A stretch of DNA of 64,000 nucleotides from Cytobacillus gottheilii (GCF_001636345.1 NZ_KV440945.1:3553354-3617353); one strand, 5' to 3'; positions 1 to 9,299 are shown, numbered from the stretch's first letter. Made by a program: numbers and translations. The notes: generated by a model not told the origin, from the sequence alone.

Positions 1-162
1 TGAGTCGAACTCCAAAAATAAATCATCTTTTGCTTAAAAATAGTCACCACATCATAACCAGTGACTGGTTTTTTAGAGATTATTCCTAACAAAGCATAAC
101 GTATGCTCATACTAGATCCATTCCTTACTATTTTGTCAATATTGAAATTATAGCATATTTAC

Positions 163-228
163 TTGACCATATTCATAATCCTTGGTTATTATAACTATAG
201 TTTCATATGTCTAAAATGACATATGAAA
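163..228 (+). promoter_or_regulatory. Putative promoter with 11-bp inverted repeat operator
   Basis: A TTGACC hexamer at 163-168 is followed after 18 bases by TATTAT (187-192). Immediately downstream, TTTCATATGTC (201-211) and GACATATGAAA (218-228) form a perfect 11-bp inverted repeat with a 6-base centre, the size and placement of a TetR-type operator. No regulator gene is in the window to pair with it. The rest of 1-424 shows no convincing gene; a 67-codon frame begins inside the palindrome and lacks a ribosome binding site. Confidence 0.45.
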
Positions 229-424
229 TAAAGATGTCTTACTTTTGCATGTTCGCACCGTCATGTGATAATACCTCACGATTTTTAACCCATACATGGG
301 TAATCCCTGCAGCAAACGAAAGCTACATCATTAGAAAAACAAAGGAAAGGATTATTATTCCTGTGTTCGTGGACTGGCAACCGATCTTAAGCCAACTCAA
401 TTTGGAATAATTCGGTACAATACA

Positions 425-1177
425 ATGAAAAAAATACTCAAGAGCAAAAAGTTAATCATCATAGTTTCTACTATATGTATATTGGTCATTTTGGGCTTGT
501 CTGCCTTTTTGATATGGTCTCAAGATACGTACGAGGCAATTGATGCTAATCAAATCGCAGTAGAGGAAGTCAGAGATTTAAAGGATGGCTGGTTTCTCAA
601 TACCGTTGAAAATGCTGAGAAAGGCATTATCTTTTATCCTGGCGCCAAAGTTGAGCCTGAAGCATATGCCTTTTTAGCTCAAGAATTATCTAAGCAAAAC
701 ATTTCAGTAGCTATACCCTCCGTTAGATTAAATCTGCCGATATTTGATGTTGCGAAGGCAGATGAAATACTAGATCAGAATGACAGCACTGAATGGTATA
801 TCGCCGGGCATTCAATGGGAGGCGCTGCAGCAGCGATGTATGCAGATCAAAACTTAGATCGGATTCATGGACTGATATTACTTGGCGCATATGCAGCCGG
901 AAACGATTTTTTACATGAGTCCAACTTGCCCGTTTTATCTATAAGCGGATCAGAGGATGGCTTAAGCACGCCAGAAAAGATAAAAGATAATAGCCCCCAC
1001 TTGCCAGCAGACACTACATTCTTTGAAATTGAAGGCGGAAACCATGCTTACTTCGGTGTATATGGCAGCCAATCTGGTGACAACGAAGCTCAATTAACTG
1101 TAAAAGAACAACAAGAAGCAATTATTGATTCTATTGTTAATTGGCTTGAAAGTGATGAAGGTACTAGCAAAGATTGA
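425..1177 (+). CDS. Membrane-anchored alpha/beta hydrolase
   Basis: The 250-residue product has a short basic N-terminus and one hydrophobic segment at about residues 9-31, so the catalytic part probably sits outside the membrane. The nucleophile elbow GHSMGG places the catalytic serine at about residue 130, and GGNHAYFG near residue 207 supplies the likely histidine. This is the alpha/beta hydrolase fold of the dienelactone hydrolase-like group; the substrate cannot be told. No clear Shine-Dalgarno precedes the ATG, so the start is less certain than the frame. It is one of the few plus-strand genes and stands alone, followed by a strong terminator. The palindromic promoter some 200 bases upstream may control it. 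Confidence 0.8.
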   Translation: MKKILKSKKLIIIVSTICILVILGLSAFLIWSQDTYEAIDANQIAVEEVRDLKDGWFLNTVENAEKGIIFYPGAKVEPEAYAFLAQELSKQNISVAIPSVRLNLPIFDVAKADEILDQNDSTEWYIAGHSMGGAAAAMYADQNLDRIHGLILLGAYAAGNDFLHESNLPVLSISGSEDGLSTPEKIKDNSPHLPADTTFFEIEGGNHAYFGVYGSQSGDNEAQLTVKEQQEAIIDSIVNWLESDEGTSKD

Positions 1178-1240
1178 AAGATCAAAATAGGGGTTTGATT
1201 TCGATAGATTGATCAACATAATTATATATTTTAATAGAAG

Positions 1241-1275
1241 AAAACCGCATTTTCACACAAAATGCGGTTTTTTCT
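1241..1275 (+). terminator. Rho-independent terminator
   Basis: Perfect 13-bp arms AAAACCGCATTTT and AAAATGCGGTTTT around a CACAC loop, followed by a T-run. It ends the hydrolase transcript and, being flanked by A and T runs on both sides, can also stop the minus-strand gene at 1377. Confidence 0.9.
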
Positions 1276-1376
1276 ATCATACAAGCAAGTTGGCACAGGC
1301 TTCACAAAACTATCATTAAATTAGATTTGAGAATCCATATTATTTCTTAAAGTTAGCATTAGTTTCAGGGGAAATC

Positions 1377-1754
1377 CTAATTCGCTATTCCCATAAAAAA
1401 CTCCCGAATATCCTCAGGCAATTCTTCGACAGCAAGTACTTTTAATTTCTCAGTTCCTGGAGAAGTCATAATGATATAAGATGTATTGTGATACTCAAAA
1501 AGTGAGAATTGCCCGACTCTTACGGCAGTATTATTTTGAATATTTTCAAAATCCTCTTCAGAAAAATTTTCTTCATACCCCTCTAAGATTAGGTTTTGAA
1601 TTTCCTCATAGCTGTCTGAGAAAGTCAATTCCTGATACAATTCAATTGTGTTTTTAGGTTTATAAAAATACATATAATACAGTAAACCAACTGTAACGAG
1701 AGCAAATATAGAGTAAATTACCCAGCTATTAATCTTTCTTTCCCTTGTAGTCAT
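1377..1754 (-). CDS. Single-pass membrane protein, unknown function
   Basis: A 125-residue protein with a basic N-terminus (MTTRERK), one membrane helix at about residues 11-30 and an acidic extracytoplasmic domain rich in Glu and Asn. No family was recognised. Its start overlaps the stop of the upstream small membrane protein by four bases (ATGA), so the two are translationally coupled and probably act together at the membrane. The terminator at 1241-1275 lies about 100 bases downstream. Confidence 0.65.
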   Translation of the reverse strand: MTTRERKINSWVIYSIFALVTVGLLYYMYFYKPKNTIELYQELTFSDSYEEIQNLILEGYEENFSEEDFENIQNNTAVRVGQFSLFEYHNTSYIIMTSPGTEKLKVLAVEELPEDIREFFMGIAN

Positions 1755-1975
1755 GACATCATTTGACTGAAAATATATAGTTGATAAAACCCAGGCGCTC
1801 CCAAAGCAAGGAAAAGAGTAAGAACAGCAAAGAGCTTTGATTGTTTTGTCAGTCGGTCATCACTCTTTTTGAGATGCTCAAAGTATGTAAGGATGAAGTA
1901 AAGACATGCAGTAAACATAATCGCTGAGAATACCCCTAACCAGATTCCAATTGACCCTAACGCTAATTGATCCAA
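1751..1975 (-). CDS. Small two-helix membrane protein
   Basis: A protein of about 74 residues with two hydrophobic helices separated by a charged loop (EHLKKSDDRLTKQSK). The frame opens with GTG at 1984, but the ribosome binding site AAAGGAAG abuts that codon, while a TTG three codons later (1975) lies 8 bases behind it. That TTG is the better start. The gene overlaps the next one by four bases, forming a two-gene membrane operon of unknown role. Confidence 0.55.
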   Translation of the reverse strand: MDQLALGSIGIWLGVFSAIMFTACLYFILTYFEHLKKSDDRLTKQSKLFAVLTLFLALGAPGFYQLYIFSQMMS

Positions 1976-2155
1976 AGAAAACACTTCCTTTCAGAACAGC
2001 TAAATAATTCCTAATTTTACCTTTTGTTATTTTACCATTGCTTCCGTTACTCTGTCTCTTTAGTAAAAAGAAAAAATCTGAGGTCATGGTATTATGTTCA
2101 AATTCACACCTAATAAAAAGAGGAGCTAATCATAGCCCCCCTTCTTGTAAAGAAA

Positions 2156-4540
2156 TTATTTAAAGTCCTGTTTTCCAGCCAAAATTTTATATCTGCTTCT
2201 GCCTAAGGATTCAACCTTTCCCTGCTCTGTGCCATTAAGTAATATGACGGCTTCATCGCTTATTCCATGTACAATAACCTGAACTTTCTCCCAGTCCGGA
2301 TCATATTTATCTTGTGCTAAGGATGTTGTAATTTCCAACCTATTATTCTTAAATTCGATATCAAATTTGCATTCAAAATAGGATCCTTCTTCATACTTAA
2401 ATGACTTCCCATCATCTTCGTAGTAGGTGAAAGAGGTTGAATGGCCATCTGCTGGATAAATATGAACATTCAGCTCACTTTCTTTTGTTTCTGTTGAGCT
2501 TTTTACTGTCCCATGTGTTAGAATTGCACCTTCCTTTACAAAAATCGGCAGTGTAGACAGGTCCGCTTCAACGAGATGGTGTTTTCCGCCTTCTAGCTTT
2601 TCCTCTGTCCAATAATTTACCCAGCTGCCTTCAGGTAAATAAACGACCCTATGATACGTATCAGGTGTAAGGATTGGGGCAACAATCATGTCAGATCCAA
2701 TCATGAATTGATCTGACAAATTAAATGTATTTTTATCAGTCGGATATTCCAATACTAGCGGTCTCATAACCGGCACACCTGTAACACTAGCATCCTTAAA
2801 TAAAGTATATAGATATGGAAGCCATACATATCTTTCCTGAATATACTTTCTAATTACCTTTTCGTACTTTTCACCAAACGACCAAGGCTCTTGAGAAATC
2901 GTGCTTTGTTCACTATGGTTTCTAAAATATGGAGTGAATGTTCCAAACTGTGTCCAGCGAGTCAGTAATTGACCATTTGAATCATGTGCAAATCCTCCAA
3001 CATCCGGCCCGCAGAATGGTACACCTGACATCCCTAAGTTCATACACATCGGAATGGCCATTTGCAAATGCTCCCAAAAGCTGCGATTATCACCCGTCCA
3101 TACCGATGCATAGCGCTGAACACCCGCATACCCAGCTCGAGTTAATAAGAAAGGACGGTTTCCATCAAGCTGCCGCTTCATCCCTTCATACGTTGACTCT
3201 TCCATAAGAAGACCATAAATATTATGCAGCTCTCGGTGCGTTTTAGGGTCACCATCATTTTCGTGGATTACTTTGACATCCATTGTTTTGGTTTCATTAA
3301 AGACGGCTGGCTCATTCATATCATTCCAGATACCTTCGATTCCCATTTCGGTATAAAACTGATATTTGTCGCCCCACCATTTTCGAACCTCACTGCTTGT
3401 AAAGTCAGGAAATGCGCTGTTTCCCGGCCATACAGGTCCAAAATAAATATTTCCTTCAATATATTTACAGAAGTAATCATTTCTAACGCCTTCTTGATAA
3501 ATGTAGTATTCTGGGTCTTCTTTTACGCCCGGATCTACAATTGGCACCACCTGTATTCCTGCATCCTTCAGCTCCTGAATTAATTTTTTTGGATTAGGAA
3601 ATCTGTCTTCATCAAATGTAAATACCCGATAGCCATCCATGTAATGAATGTCCAGATAGACAGCATCTAACGGAATGTCTTTTTCCTTAAATGCAGCTAC
3701 CAGATCCCTTACCTCTTGCTCGGACTTATAGCTATAACGGGATTGATGGTAACCTAATGACCATTTGGGCGGAAGCGGCATTCTTCCCGTAATGTCTGTG
3801 TATTGTTCCAGAACATCCTTTGGAGAAGGTCCAGCGAATACGTAATAATCCAATTGACCAGCTTCAGCTGAAAATGAATACATATCTGCCGATGATTTCA
3901 TGTCAAAAACCGTCTTCGATGTATTATCAAAGAAAATTCCATAGGCATTACCGTTTCGAATACTCATAAAATAAGGAATTGATTGATACAGAGCATCGAT
4001 TTCAGGGTTATGTGGCGCATAAACATCACTGTTCCACATCGTCATCTTTTCGCCGCGTTTATCAAGGAAGCTTGTTTTTTCACCAAATCCATAAAAATGA
4101 TCATCTTGATCCATTTTCTTATAGCAAATCACTTCTTGATTACTGGAATAGCCCATTCCTTCTTTTGCATCGCTGACAATTAACTGACCTTCTGAATCAT
4201 AGATCGAAATGAAAACAGGCGCTTTACTGATTACCAGTTTTATCTTTTGAGAGGTTATTGTAATTTCATCCTTGCCTTCATTAATCGTGTATTTAATTTC
4301 TTCCGGTTCCTTTATTACTGCTATGCTAGTTTTTTGAATTGGTATTGTTTTAGGGTTCATGATCAACCGAACAATATCATCCCGATAAAATTGAATGGAA
4401 ACATAACCATTCTCACACTGAAGCTCAACTGAATTATTTTCTTTAGACTTATAGGTAACAAGTGCACCTATATTTTTATAATCTGTATTCATTACTTTTT
4501 TTTCATTTTCAGGCAGTATTGCAAAACTAGTATCTTGCAT
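2156..4540 (-). CDS. Alpha-glucosidase, glycoside hydrolase family 31
   Basis: The 794-residue protein has the GH31 plan: an N-terminal beta-sandwich, a (beta/alpha)8 barrel from about residue 255, and a C-terminal beta domain. GIWNDMNEPAVF at 403-414 carries the nucleophile Asp407, and WTGDN at 481-485 carries the acid/base Asp484. There is no signal peptide, so it acts in the cytoplasm, releasing glucose from alpha-glucosides or maltodextrins brought in by the adjacent transporter. A strong AAGGAGGT site precedes the ATG. It is the last gene of the mdx-type operon, 48 bases after the second permease. Family specificity varies (maltose, isomaltose, xylosides), so the exact substrate is inferred from context. 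Confidence 0.93.
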   Translation of the reverse strand: MQDTSFAILPENEKKVMNTDYKNIGALVTYKSKENNSVELQCENGYVSIQFYRDDIVRLIMNPKTIPIQKTSIAVIKEPEEIKYTINEGKDEITITSQKIKLVISKAPVFISIYDSEGQLIVSDAKEGMGYSSNQEVICYKKMDQDDHFYGFGEKTSFLDKRGEKMTMWNSDVYAPHNPEIDALYQSIPYFMSIRNGNAYGIFFDNTSKTVFDMKSSADMYSFSAEAGQLDYYVFAGPSPKDVLEQYTDITGRMPLPPKWSLGYHQSRYSYKSEQEVRDLVAAFKEKDIPLDAVYLDIHYMDGYRVFTFDEDRFPNPKKLIQELKDAGIQVVPIVDPGVKEDPEYYIYQEGVRNDYFCKYIEGNIYFGPVWPGNSAFPDFTSSEVRKWWGDKYQFYTEMGIEGIWNDMNEPAVFNETKTMDVKVIHENDGDPKTHRELHNIYGLLMEESTYEGMKRQLDGNRPFLLTRAGYAGVQRYASVWTGDNRSFWEHLQMAIPMCMNLGMSGVPFCGPDVGGFAHDSNGQLLTRWTQFGTFTPYFRNHSEQSTISQEPWSFGEKYEKVIRKYIQERYVWLPYLYTLFKDASVTGVPVMRPLVLEYPTDKNTFNLSDQFMIGSDMIVAPILTPDTYHRVVYLPEGSWVNYWTEEKLEGGKHHLVEADLSTLPIFVKEGAILTHGTVKSSTETKESELNVHIYPADGHSTSFTYYEDDGKSFKYEEGSYFECKFDIEFKNNRLEITTSLAQDKYDPDWEKVQVIVHGISDEAVILLNGTEQGKVESLGRSRYKILAGKQDFK

Positions 4541-4588
4541 TTTATGACCTCCTTGCTGTTTTTAAAAAATATATACAAGCCAATGTGA

Positions 4589-5431
4589 TTAACCTTTTGT
4601 TGCTCCGGATGTTAGTCCGCTAATTAAATAACGCTGAAGCATAAGGAAAACGAGCGCAATCGGAATCGCAATTAAGATAGATCCGGCAGCAAACCTTGTA
4701 AAGTTATTGGCAAACTGTGCATTTACAAAGTTATAAAGCCCTAATGCCAAAGTGAAGTTCTCCGGGCTGCGCAAAATAATTCTAGGTAAGATGAAGTCCA
4801 TAAATGGAGCCATGAAATTAAATAAAGCGACAACTGCAAGAATTGGTTTTGCCAGCGGAAGCATAATCGTAAATAAAATTCTAAAATGACCGGCTCCATC
4901 CATTTTTGCGGACTCATCCAGCTCTCTAGGGATCGTATCGAAATAGCCTTTTACTAAAAAAGCATTCATCGGAATGGACCCGCCAATATAAACCAGGATT
5001 AATCCCCAGAGAGTGTCCAGCAAACCAACTAGATTCAATAATATATAGATCGCTACCATTGCCATTAAGACAGGAAACATTTGTAGTAATAGAAAAGTAT
5101 AAATTCCATACTTTCTGCCAAAGAAGCGATATCTTGAAAAAGCATAAGCAACTAATGAAACAAAAATCGTGGATCCAATAGAAGTCGCCGTTGCGACAAT
5201 AAGCGTATTTTTATACCAAATTAAATAATCACTATCCGGATTTGTAAATAACCAAATATAATGCTTAAAAGACCAGTTATCAGGAATGATATCTGCACCA
5301 TATAAACTCGACCCTGGATTGAGGGATAGTCCAAATGTCCAAAGCAGGGGATATAGAATGATAATAAACATGACCAGTAGAAACCCATAAATACCAGTCA
5401 ATTCTATGCCGTTTTTTAGTTTGTGATTCAT
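4589..5431 (-). CDS. mdxG: Maltodextrin ABC transporter permease, MalG type
   Basis: A 280-residue inner-membrane permease with six predicted helices. The EAA loop that contacts the ATPase is visible as ELDESAKMDGAG followed by LPLAKP. Its start shares a base with the stop of the preceding permease gene, so the two are coupled and form the channel heterodimer. In Bacillus the matching ATPase MsmX is shared and encoded elsewhere, and none is present here, which agrees. Substrate assignment as maltodextrin rests on the neighbouring GH31 enzyme, binding protein and LacI regulator. Confidence 0.9.
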   Translation of the reverse strand: MNHKLKNGIELTGIYGFLLVMFIIILYPLLWTFGLSLNPGSSLYGADIIPDNWSFKHYIWLFTNPDSDYLIWYKNTLIVATATSIGSTIFVSLVAYAFSRYRFFGRKYGIYTFLLLQMFPVLMAMVAIYILLNLVGLLDTLWGLILVYIGGSIPMNAFLVKGYFDTIPRELDESAKMDGAGHFRILFTIMLPLAKPILAVVALFNFMAPFMDFILPRIILRSPENFTLALGLYNFVNAQFANNFTRFAAGSILIAIPIALVFLMLQRYLISGLTSGATKG

Positions 5432-6714
5432 TACATTTCTCCCCCTTCTTTAAATGTCGATGTTTTTCTAAATTGGAAAAACGCAAATATCGCGACGATT
5501 AGACCGAGTATTAAGGAGATGGCTGCTGCAATACTGAATTGACTTGATTGAAATGTCAGATCGTATACCCAGGAAATGAGAATATCCGTTCCTCCAGCAT
5601 TTTGTCCCTGTACGGCAGGTCCGCCCTGATTAAACAAGTAAATTAAATTAAAATTATTAAAGTTTCCTGCATATTGCATGATCAACAATGGAGCAGTTGC
5701 AAACATTAAATGCGGAAATGTAATGAACCTGAATTTCTGCATACGGCTGGCACCATCCATATCTGCCGCCTCATACCATTCACTTGAAATACTCTGAAGA
5801 ACACCAGTAAATAGAGCAAATACAAATGGAAAGCCGAGCCAGGTTTGAATACCGATTAAAGCAATACGAGTCCAGAAAGGATCGCTCAGCCACGGAATAC
5901 CATCGCCGAATAGAGGCATGATAATATCTCTATTGATAGCACCAAAATTATCATTAAATAGCGCTGTAAAGATTAGAATCGTTACAAAGCCCGGTACTGC
6001 CCACGGTAAAATCAATACGGTTCGGATTAATCTTTTCATTTTTACTCTTGGGTCATTAACGATAACAGCAAGGAACATAGCTAATGCAATCTGGATGGTT
6101 GTTGCTACAAATGTCCAGATGAGCGTCCATGATAAAACCGAAAGAAAGGTACTTCTCCACATTGGGATCGTAACTAATGCTGTGAAATTATCAAAAGCCA
6201 CCCAATCTAATAGATTCTTTGGCGGCGAATTCATCAGCGTATAATTTGTAAACGCCAGAAACGCCATAAATAATAATGGGAAAATAACGATAAATACTAA
6301 TAAAAACAAACCTGGACCTACTAGTAAATATGGAAAAGATGAATCCCATGCATTTAAGAATGATTCTTTGATCGAAGTGATAGCTGAACCATCCTGTATT
6401 TTCTTTGCGTCTCTGCGCGCATCAAAAAGGTTAGCAACATAGAAGGTCAATCCAAAGCTTGTTAAAATTAACGCGATAATCCCCTGACTTAATAACAGCC
6501 TCGAATCATCAACTGCTGGAATTTCACCTAATGTAAATAGTCCCCAGTACCCTATGTTTAAGATGTCATAAAAGACGATTAAAAAGGCTGCTGAAAGTAT
6601 AAGGAATATTGTCCCCTTGATAAAACGTTTATTATATAATTGTCCAAGGCCTGGTATGATGGACAGCAAGGTGGCTATTTTCACGCTATGTGATCGAGTT
6701 TGATCAGATGCCAT
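5431..6714 (-). CDS. mdxF: Maltodextrin ABC transporter permease, MalF type
   Basis: A 427-residue permease with the long N-terminal extension usual for MalF/MdxF: extra helices occupy about the first 100 residues before the core domain. The EAA motif appears as EWYEAADMDGASRMQKF. It pairs with the MalG-type subunit encoded directly downstream with overlapping codons. It lies about 115 bases after the binding-protein gene, separated from it by a strong stem-loop that would let the binding protein be made in excess. Confidence 0.9.
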   Translation of the reverse strand: MASDQTRSHSVKIATLLSIIPGLGQLYNKRFIKGTIFLILSAAFLIVFYDILNIGYWGLFTLGEIPAVDDSRLLLSQGIIALILTSFGLTFYVANLFDARRDAKKIQDGSAITSIKESFLNAWDSSFPYLLVGPGLFLLVFIVIFPLLFMAFLAFTNYTLMNSPPKNLLDWVAFDNFTALVTIPMWRSTFLSVLSWTLIWTFVATTIQIALAMFLAVIVNDPRVKMKRLIRTVLILPWAVPGFVTILIFTALFNDNFGAINRDIIMPLFGDGIPWLSDPFWTRIALIGIQTWLGFPFVFALFTGVLQSISSEWYEAADMDGASRMQKFRFITFPHLMFATAPLLIMQYAGNFNNFNLIYLFNQGGPAVQGQNAGGTDILISWVYDLTFQSSQFSIAAAISLILGLIVAIFAFFQFRKTSTFKEGGEM

Positions 6715-6783
6715 TTCGCACCCCTCCCTCTTCTTTAAAAGGCATTGATGGATTTAAATATTCGTCTTTACTCATCATAATGG

Positions 6784-6821
6784 GCTTAAATGTTATCCAT
6801 TTTGCAGGATAACATTTAAGC
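6784..6821 (-). promoter_or_regulatory. Intercistronic stem-loop between mdxE and mdxF
   Basis: Perfect 15-bp arms GCTTAAATGTTATCC (6784-6798) and GGATAACATTTAAGC (6807-6821) with an 8-base loop, lying 10 bases behind the binding-protein gene. No T-run follows on the minus strand, so it is more likely an mRNA 3'-end stabiliser or partial attenuator that raises binding-protein levels over permease levels than a full terminator. Confidence 0.75.
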
Positions 6822-6830
6822 TGTGAATGA

Positions 6831-8093
6831 TTACTTATAGTTAAGCTGAATATCCTGATTTATTGTATCTACAGCAGCTTCCAAGCTTCCCTTCACATCA
6901 TCTTCTTGTGTAATGAAGGTTAATGCGTCAGCCATAGGATCCCAAACAGCAGATAGAGCAGGAACTGGCGGGAATGGGTTTGCATTTTCTAATTGTGTTG
7001 CAAATCCATTTAATAATGGATCGTTTTGGAATTCTTCACTGCTTAAAATAGCTGAGTTTGCCGGCATTTCACCCGTACTATCAAAATAAGCCTTTAATGA
7101 AGCTTCACTAGTTAAATAGATTGCTAAGTCAGTAGCTGCATCTGGATACTCTGAGTATGCTGATAGCATCCATCCTTTCGTCCCTAAGAAAGTAACTGGG
7201 TGCTCACCGTTTTCAAGTTTTGGAATTGGAGCCGTCCCTAGTTTATCTCCTAAGGCTTCCTTGTGCTCAGCTAAAGCCCAAGGACCATTTATAACAGCAC
7301 CGACTTTACCATCATTAAATAACCCGCCTACAACATCCATCGTAATACCAGTTGGAATGTATCCGTTTTCAAACCAACCCTGAATTAATTCTCCACCTTT
7401 TACTGCGCTCTCACTTGCCAATCCAAGCTCATCAATATTAAAAACATCTCCGTCTTTTCCAAAAATGTCAGCACCGTAACCTGCCATGAATGGGAAAGAG
7501 AAATAGAAATCTGTTGCCGGATAAAGGAAACCATATTCATCATTTGATGCATCTGTTAAATTCGCTGCAATATTTTCGATGTCTGCCATCGTTTCTGGTG
7601 CTTCTGGAACAAGATCCTTATTGTAGTATAGAGCCAGTGATTCTACGACAGCCGGTAAACCAAAGACTTCACCTTCATAACTTAACGCTTCTACAGAACC
7701 TTCAGAATACGTATCAAGAACTTCCTGATCCACAGTCATCGGCTGAACTAAACCTTTTACTGATAAGCTTCCAATTCCAGGCTGGAAGAACAAGTCAGGA
7801 CCATTACCTGAAGGTCCATCAAGTGACATGGCTTCTTCTTGTTCGTCCATTGCAAATGGAAGAACTTCTACATTAATTCCTGTCTCTTCTGTGTATCCTG
7901 CTACAATTTCTTCTATATCAGGTGCTTGATCAACAGGTGCCCAAATCAATAAACTCTCAGGGTTTTCTGCTTCAGTATTATTTTCGTTTTGATCTTCTTC
8001 TTGATCTTCACTTGTGTTGGTTCGATCAGGTCCACAGGCTGCTAAAAATAAAATCAGTAATATTGATATTAATGCAAGAAAACGTTTCTTCAC
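6831..8093 (-). CDS. mdxE: Maltodextrin-binding lipoprotein
   Basis: A 420-residue extracytoplasmic solute-binding protein of the MalE/MdxE family. The signal peptide ends in the lipobox LAAC with Cys20 as the lipidated residue, followed by an acidic Glu/Asn linker typical of Gram-positive lipoproteins. The start is GTG behind AAGGGGG. It delivers the sugar to the permease pair encoded downstream and heads the operon, preceded by a LacI-type operator and a possible catabolite site. Family membership is secure; maltodextrin is the inferred ligand. Confidence 0.9.
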   Translation of the reverse strand: MKKRFLALISILLILFLAACGPDRTNTSEDQEEDQNENNTEAENPESLLIWAPVDQAPDIEEIVAGYTEETGINVEVLPFAMDEQEEAMSLDGPSGNGPDLFFQPGIGSLSVKGLVQPMTVDQEVLDTYSEGSVEALSYEGEVFGLPAVVESLALYYNKDLVPEAPETMADIENIAANLTDASNDEYGFLYPATDFYFSFPFMAGYGADIFGKDGDVFNIDELGLASESAVKGGELIQGWFENGYIPTGITMDVVGGLFNDGKVGAVINGPWALAEHKEALGDKLGTAPIPKLENGEHPVTFLGTKGWMLSAYSEYPDAATDLAIYLTSEASLKAYFDSTGEMPANSAILSSEEFQNDPLLNGFATQLENANPFPPVPALSAVWDPMADALTFITQEDDVKGSLEAAVDTINQDIQLNYK

Positions 8094-8143
8094 TTCTATT
8101 CCCCCTTATAATTAGTTGAAATGTGAAACAATGATTGTGCTAT

Positions 8144-8160
8144 AAAACGCTTGCGCTTTT
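8144..8160 (-). promoter_or_regulatory. Possible catabolite-responsive element (cre)
   Basis: On the minus strand AAAAGCGCAAGCGTTTT, in the leader about 50 bases before mdxE, resembles the near-palindromic CcpA target of Bacillus (AARCG-YTT pattern). A CcpA site is expected for a maltodextrin operon, but the match is imperfect. Confidence 0.35.
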
Positions 8161-8188
8161 ACTTTTTACCTACCACCTCCTTTATTGG

Positions 8189-8208
8189 TTAACCGGTTAA
8201 ATTATAGT
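8189..8208 (-). promoter_or_regulatory. LacI-type operator and -10 of the mdx operon
   Basis: TTAACCGGTTAA (8189-8200) is a perfect 12-bp palindrome with the central CG step bound by LacI-family proteins. On the minus strand it lies just downstream of a TATAAT hexamer (about 8201-8207), so a bound repressor would block transcription of mdxE. A near-identical site lies before the regulator gene, which supports control by that regulator. A ribosome-binding-like AAAGGAGGTGG follows (8174-8184) without an open frame behind it. Confidence 0.7.
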
Positions 8209-8216
8209 CCAATAAC

Positions 8217-8244
8217 AAAGTGCTACTTTTATAAATAGCACTTT
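8217..8244 (-). terminator. Stem-loop behind the LacI-family gene
   Basis: AAAGTGCTA (8217-8225) and TAGCACTTT (8236-8244) form a 9-bp stem 14 bases behind the regulator's stop. The T-run on the minus strand is weak, so termination may be partial; the structure also lies close upstream of the mdxE promoter. Confidence 0.45.
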
Positions 8245-8257
8245 TCAGATGAAGTTT

Positions 8258-9286
8258 TTATAAGCTTCGTGTTGATTCTCTTACAATAAGTTCAACCGGC
8301 ATTTCAATTGTTTTTTGTTCAGAGTTAAGTGATTCTATTGCATTAACCAGCTGATCAGCTGCTAGTTTCCCTTTTTCAAAGATGTCCTGTCTGATGGTTG
8401 TTAAACTCGGTGTGATGTATTTACAAATACTCAGATCATCAAATCCAACGATTGAATAATCTTCAGGAACTTGTTTACCTTCCTGCTGAATCGCTTTGAT
8501 CATCCCAATTGCCAGCACATCAGACACTGTAACTATTCCTGTTATACCATGGTCAGAGCTCAGAAGTTCTTTCCCCACCTTTGCTCCATCTTCAAATGTA
8601 ATATCATGTGTTTCGAATATGAATTTGCTGCTAGGCTGAATTCCCGCTTCCTTGAGTGCTTCCTCAAACCCCTGATACCGTTTTCTGTCTACTGGACTCA
8701 TTGCAAGATTCGTTGCAACAAATGCAATATTTCTGTGTCCTAATTCCACTAAATGCTTTGCTGCTAAATATCCGCCATATTCATCGTTTACTTTTACATT
8801 GTTAAATAGATTCGTATAATCTTCATATGTATCAATAAGAGCAATAGGAATATTTATGTTTTTCAATTCATTATAGAGACTTTCAGGAAACATCCCTAAA
8901 ATAATCAGGCCATCGATATTTCTTTTCATTATCCAATTCTTGCATTCATCAAGATCTCCAACACCAGTAATCATTGTGTCAAATTTCCGATTACGTGCTA
9001 CCAGCTCCACGCCGCTAACAAATTCATTATAATAAAGGTTGTTCTTAAAGACCGATGCAGGTGAATCTTCTATAATCGGAAGCATGATTCCAATTAAATT
9101 TGACTTCTTCTTCGATAAACTAACTGCGGTGAAGTCAGGAAAATAATTCAATTGTTCAATCGCTTCAAGTACTACTGCTTTTGTTTTATCAGAGACTTTC
9201 TTCACATCATTCAATACATATGAAACGGTTGCTGGAGATACTCCTGCTTGCTTCGCTACGTCTCTTATCGTAGGTTTTTTGTTCAT
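8258..9286 (-). CDS. malR: LacI-family transcriptional regulator (MalR-like)
   Basis: A 342-residue protein with the LacI helix-turn-helix at its N-terminus (TIRDVAKQAGVSPATVSYVL, about residues 5-24), the hinge, and a periplasmic-binding-like sensor domain. Its place directly upstream of the maltodextrin transporter, and the twin operators before mdxE and before itself, mark it as the local repressor that responds to a maltodextrin-derived signal. Its ribosome binding site GGAGG lies between the autoregulatory operator and the ATG. The symbol is by context; MalR/MdxR naming varies among species. Confidence 0.85.
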   Translation of the reverse strand: MNKKPTIRDVAKQAGVSPATVSYVLNDVKKVSDKTKAVVLEAIEQLNYFPDFTAVSLSKKKSNLIGIMLPIIEDSPASVFKNNLYYNEFVSGVELVARNRKFDTMITGVGDLDECKNWIMKRNIDGLIILGMFPESLYNELKNINIPIALIDTYEDYTNLFNNVKVNDEYGGYLAAKHLVELGHRNIAFVATNLAMSPVDRKRYQGFEEALKEAGIQPSSKFIFETHDITFEDGAKVGKELLSSDHGITGIVTVSDVLAIGMIKAIQQEGKQVPEDYSIVGFDDLSICKYITPSLTTIRQDIFEKGKLAADQLVNAIESLNSEQKTIEMPVELIVRESTRSL

Positions 9287-9299
9287 TTTCGACCTCCGG

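Noticed and set aside
207-410. 67-codon plus-strand frame before the hydrolase
   Set aside because: It starts inside the palindrome at 201-228, has no ribosome binding site and its product shows no protein-like pattern.
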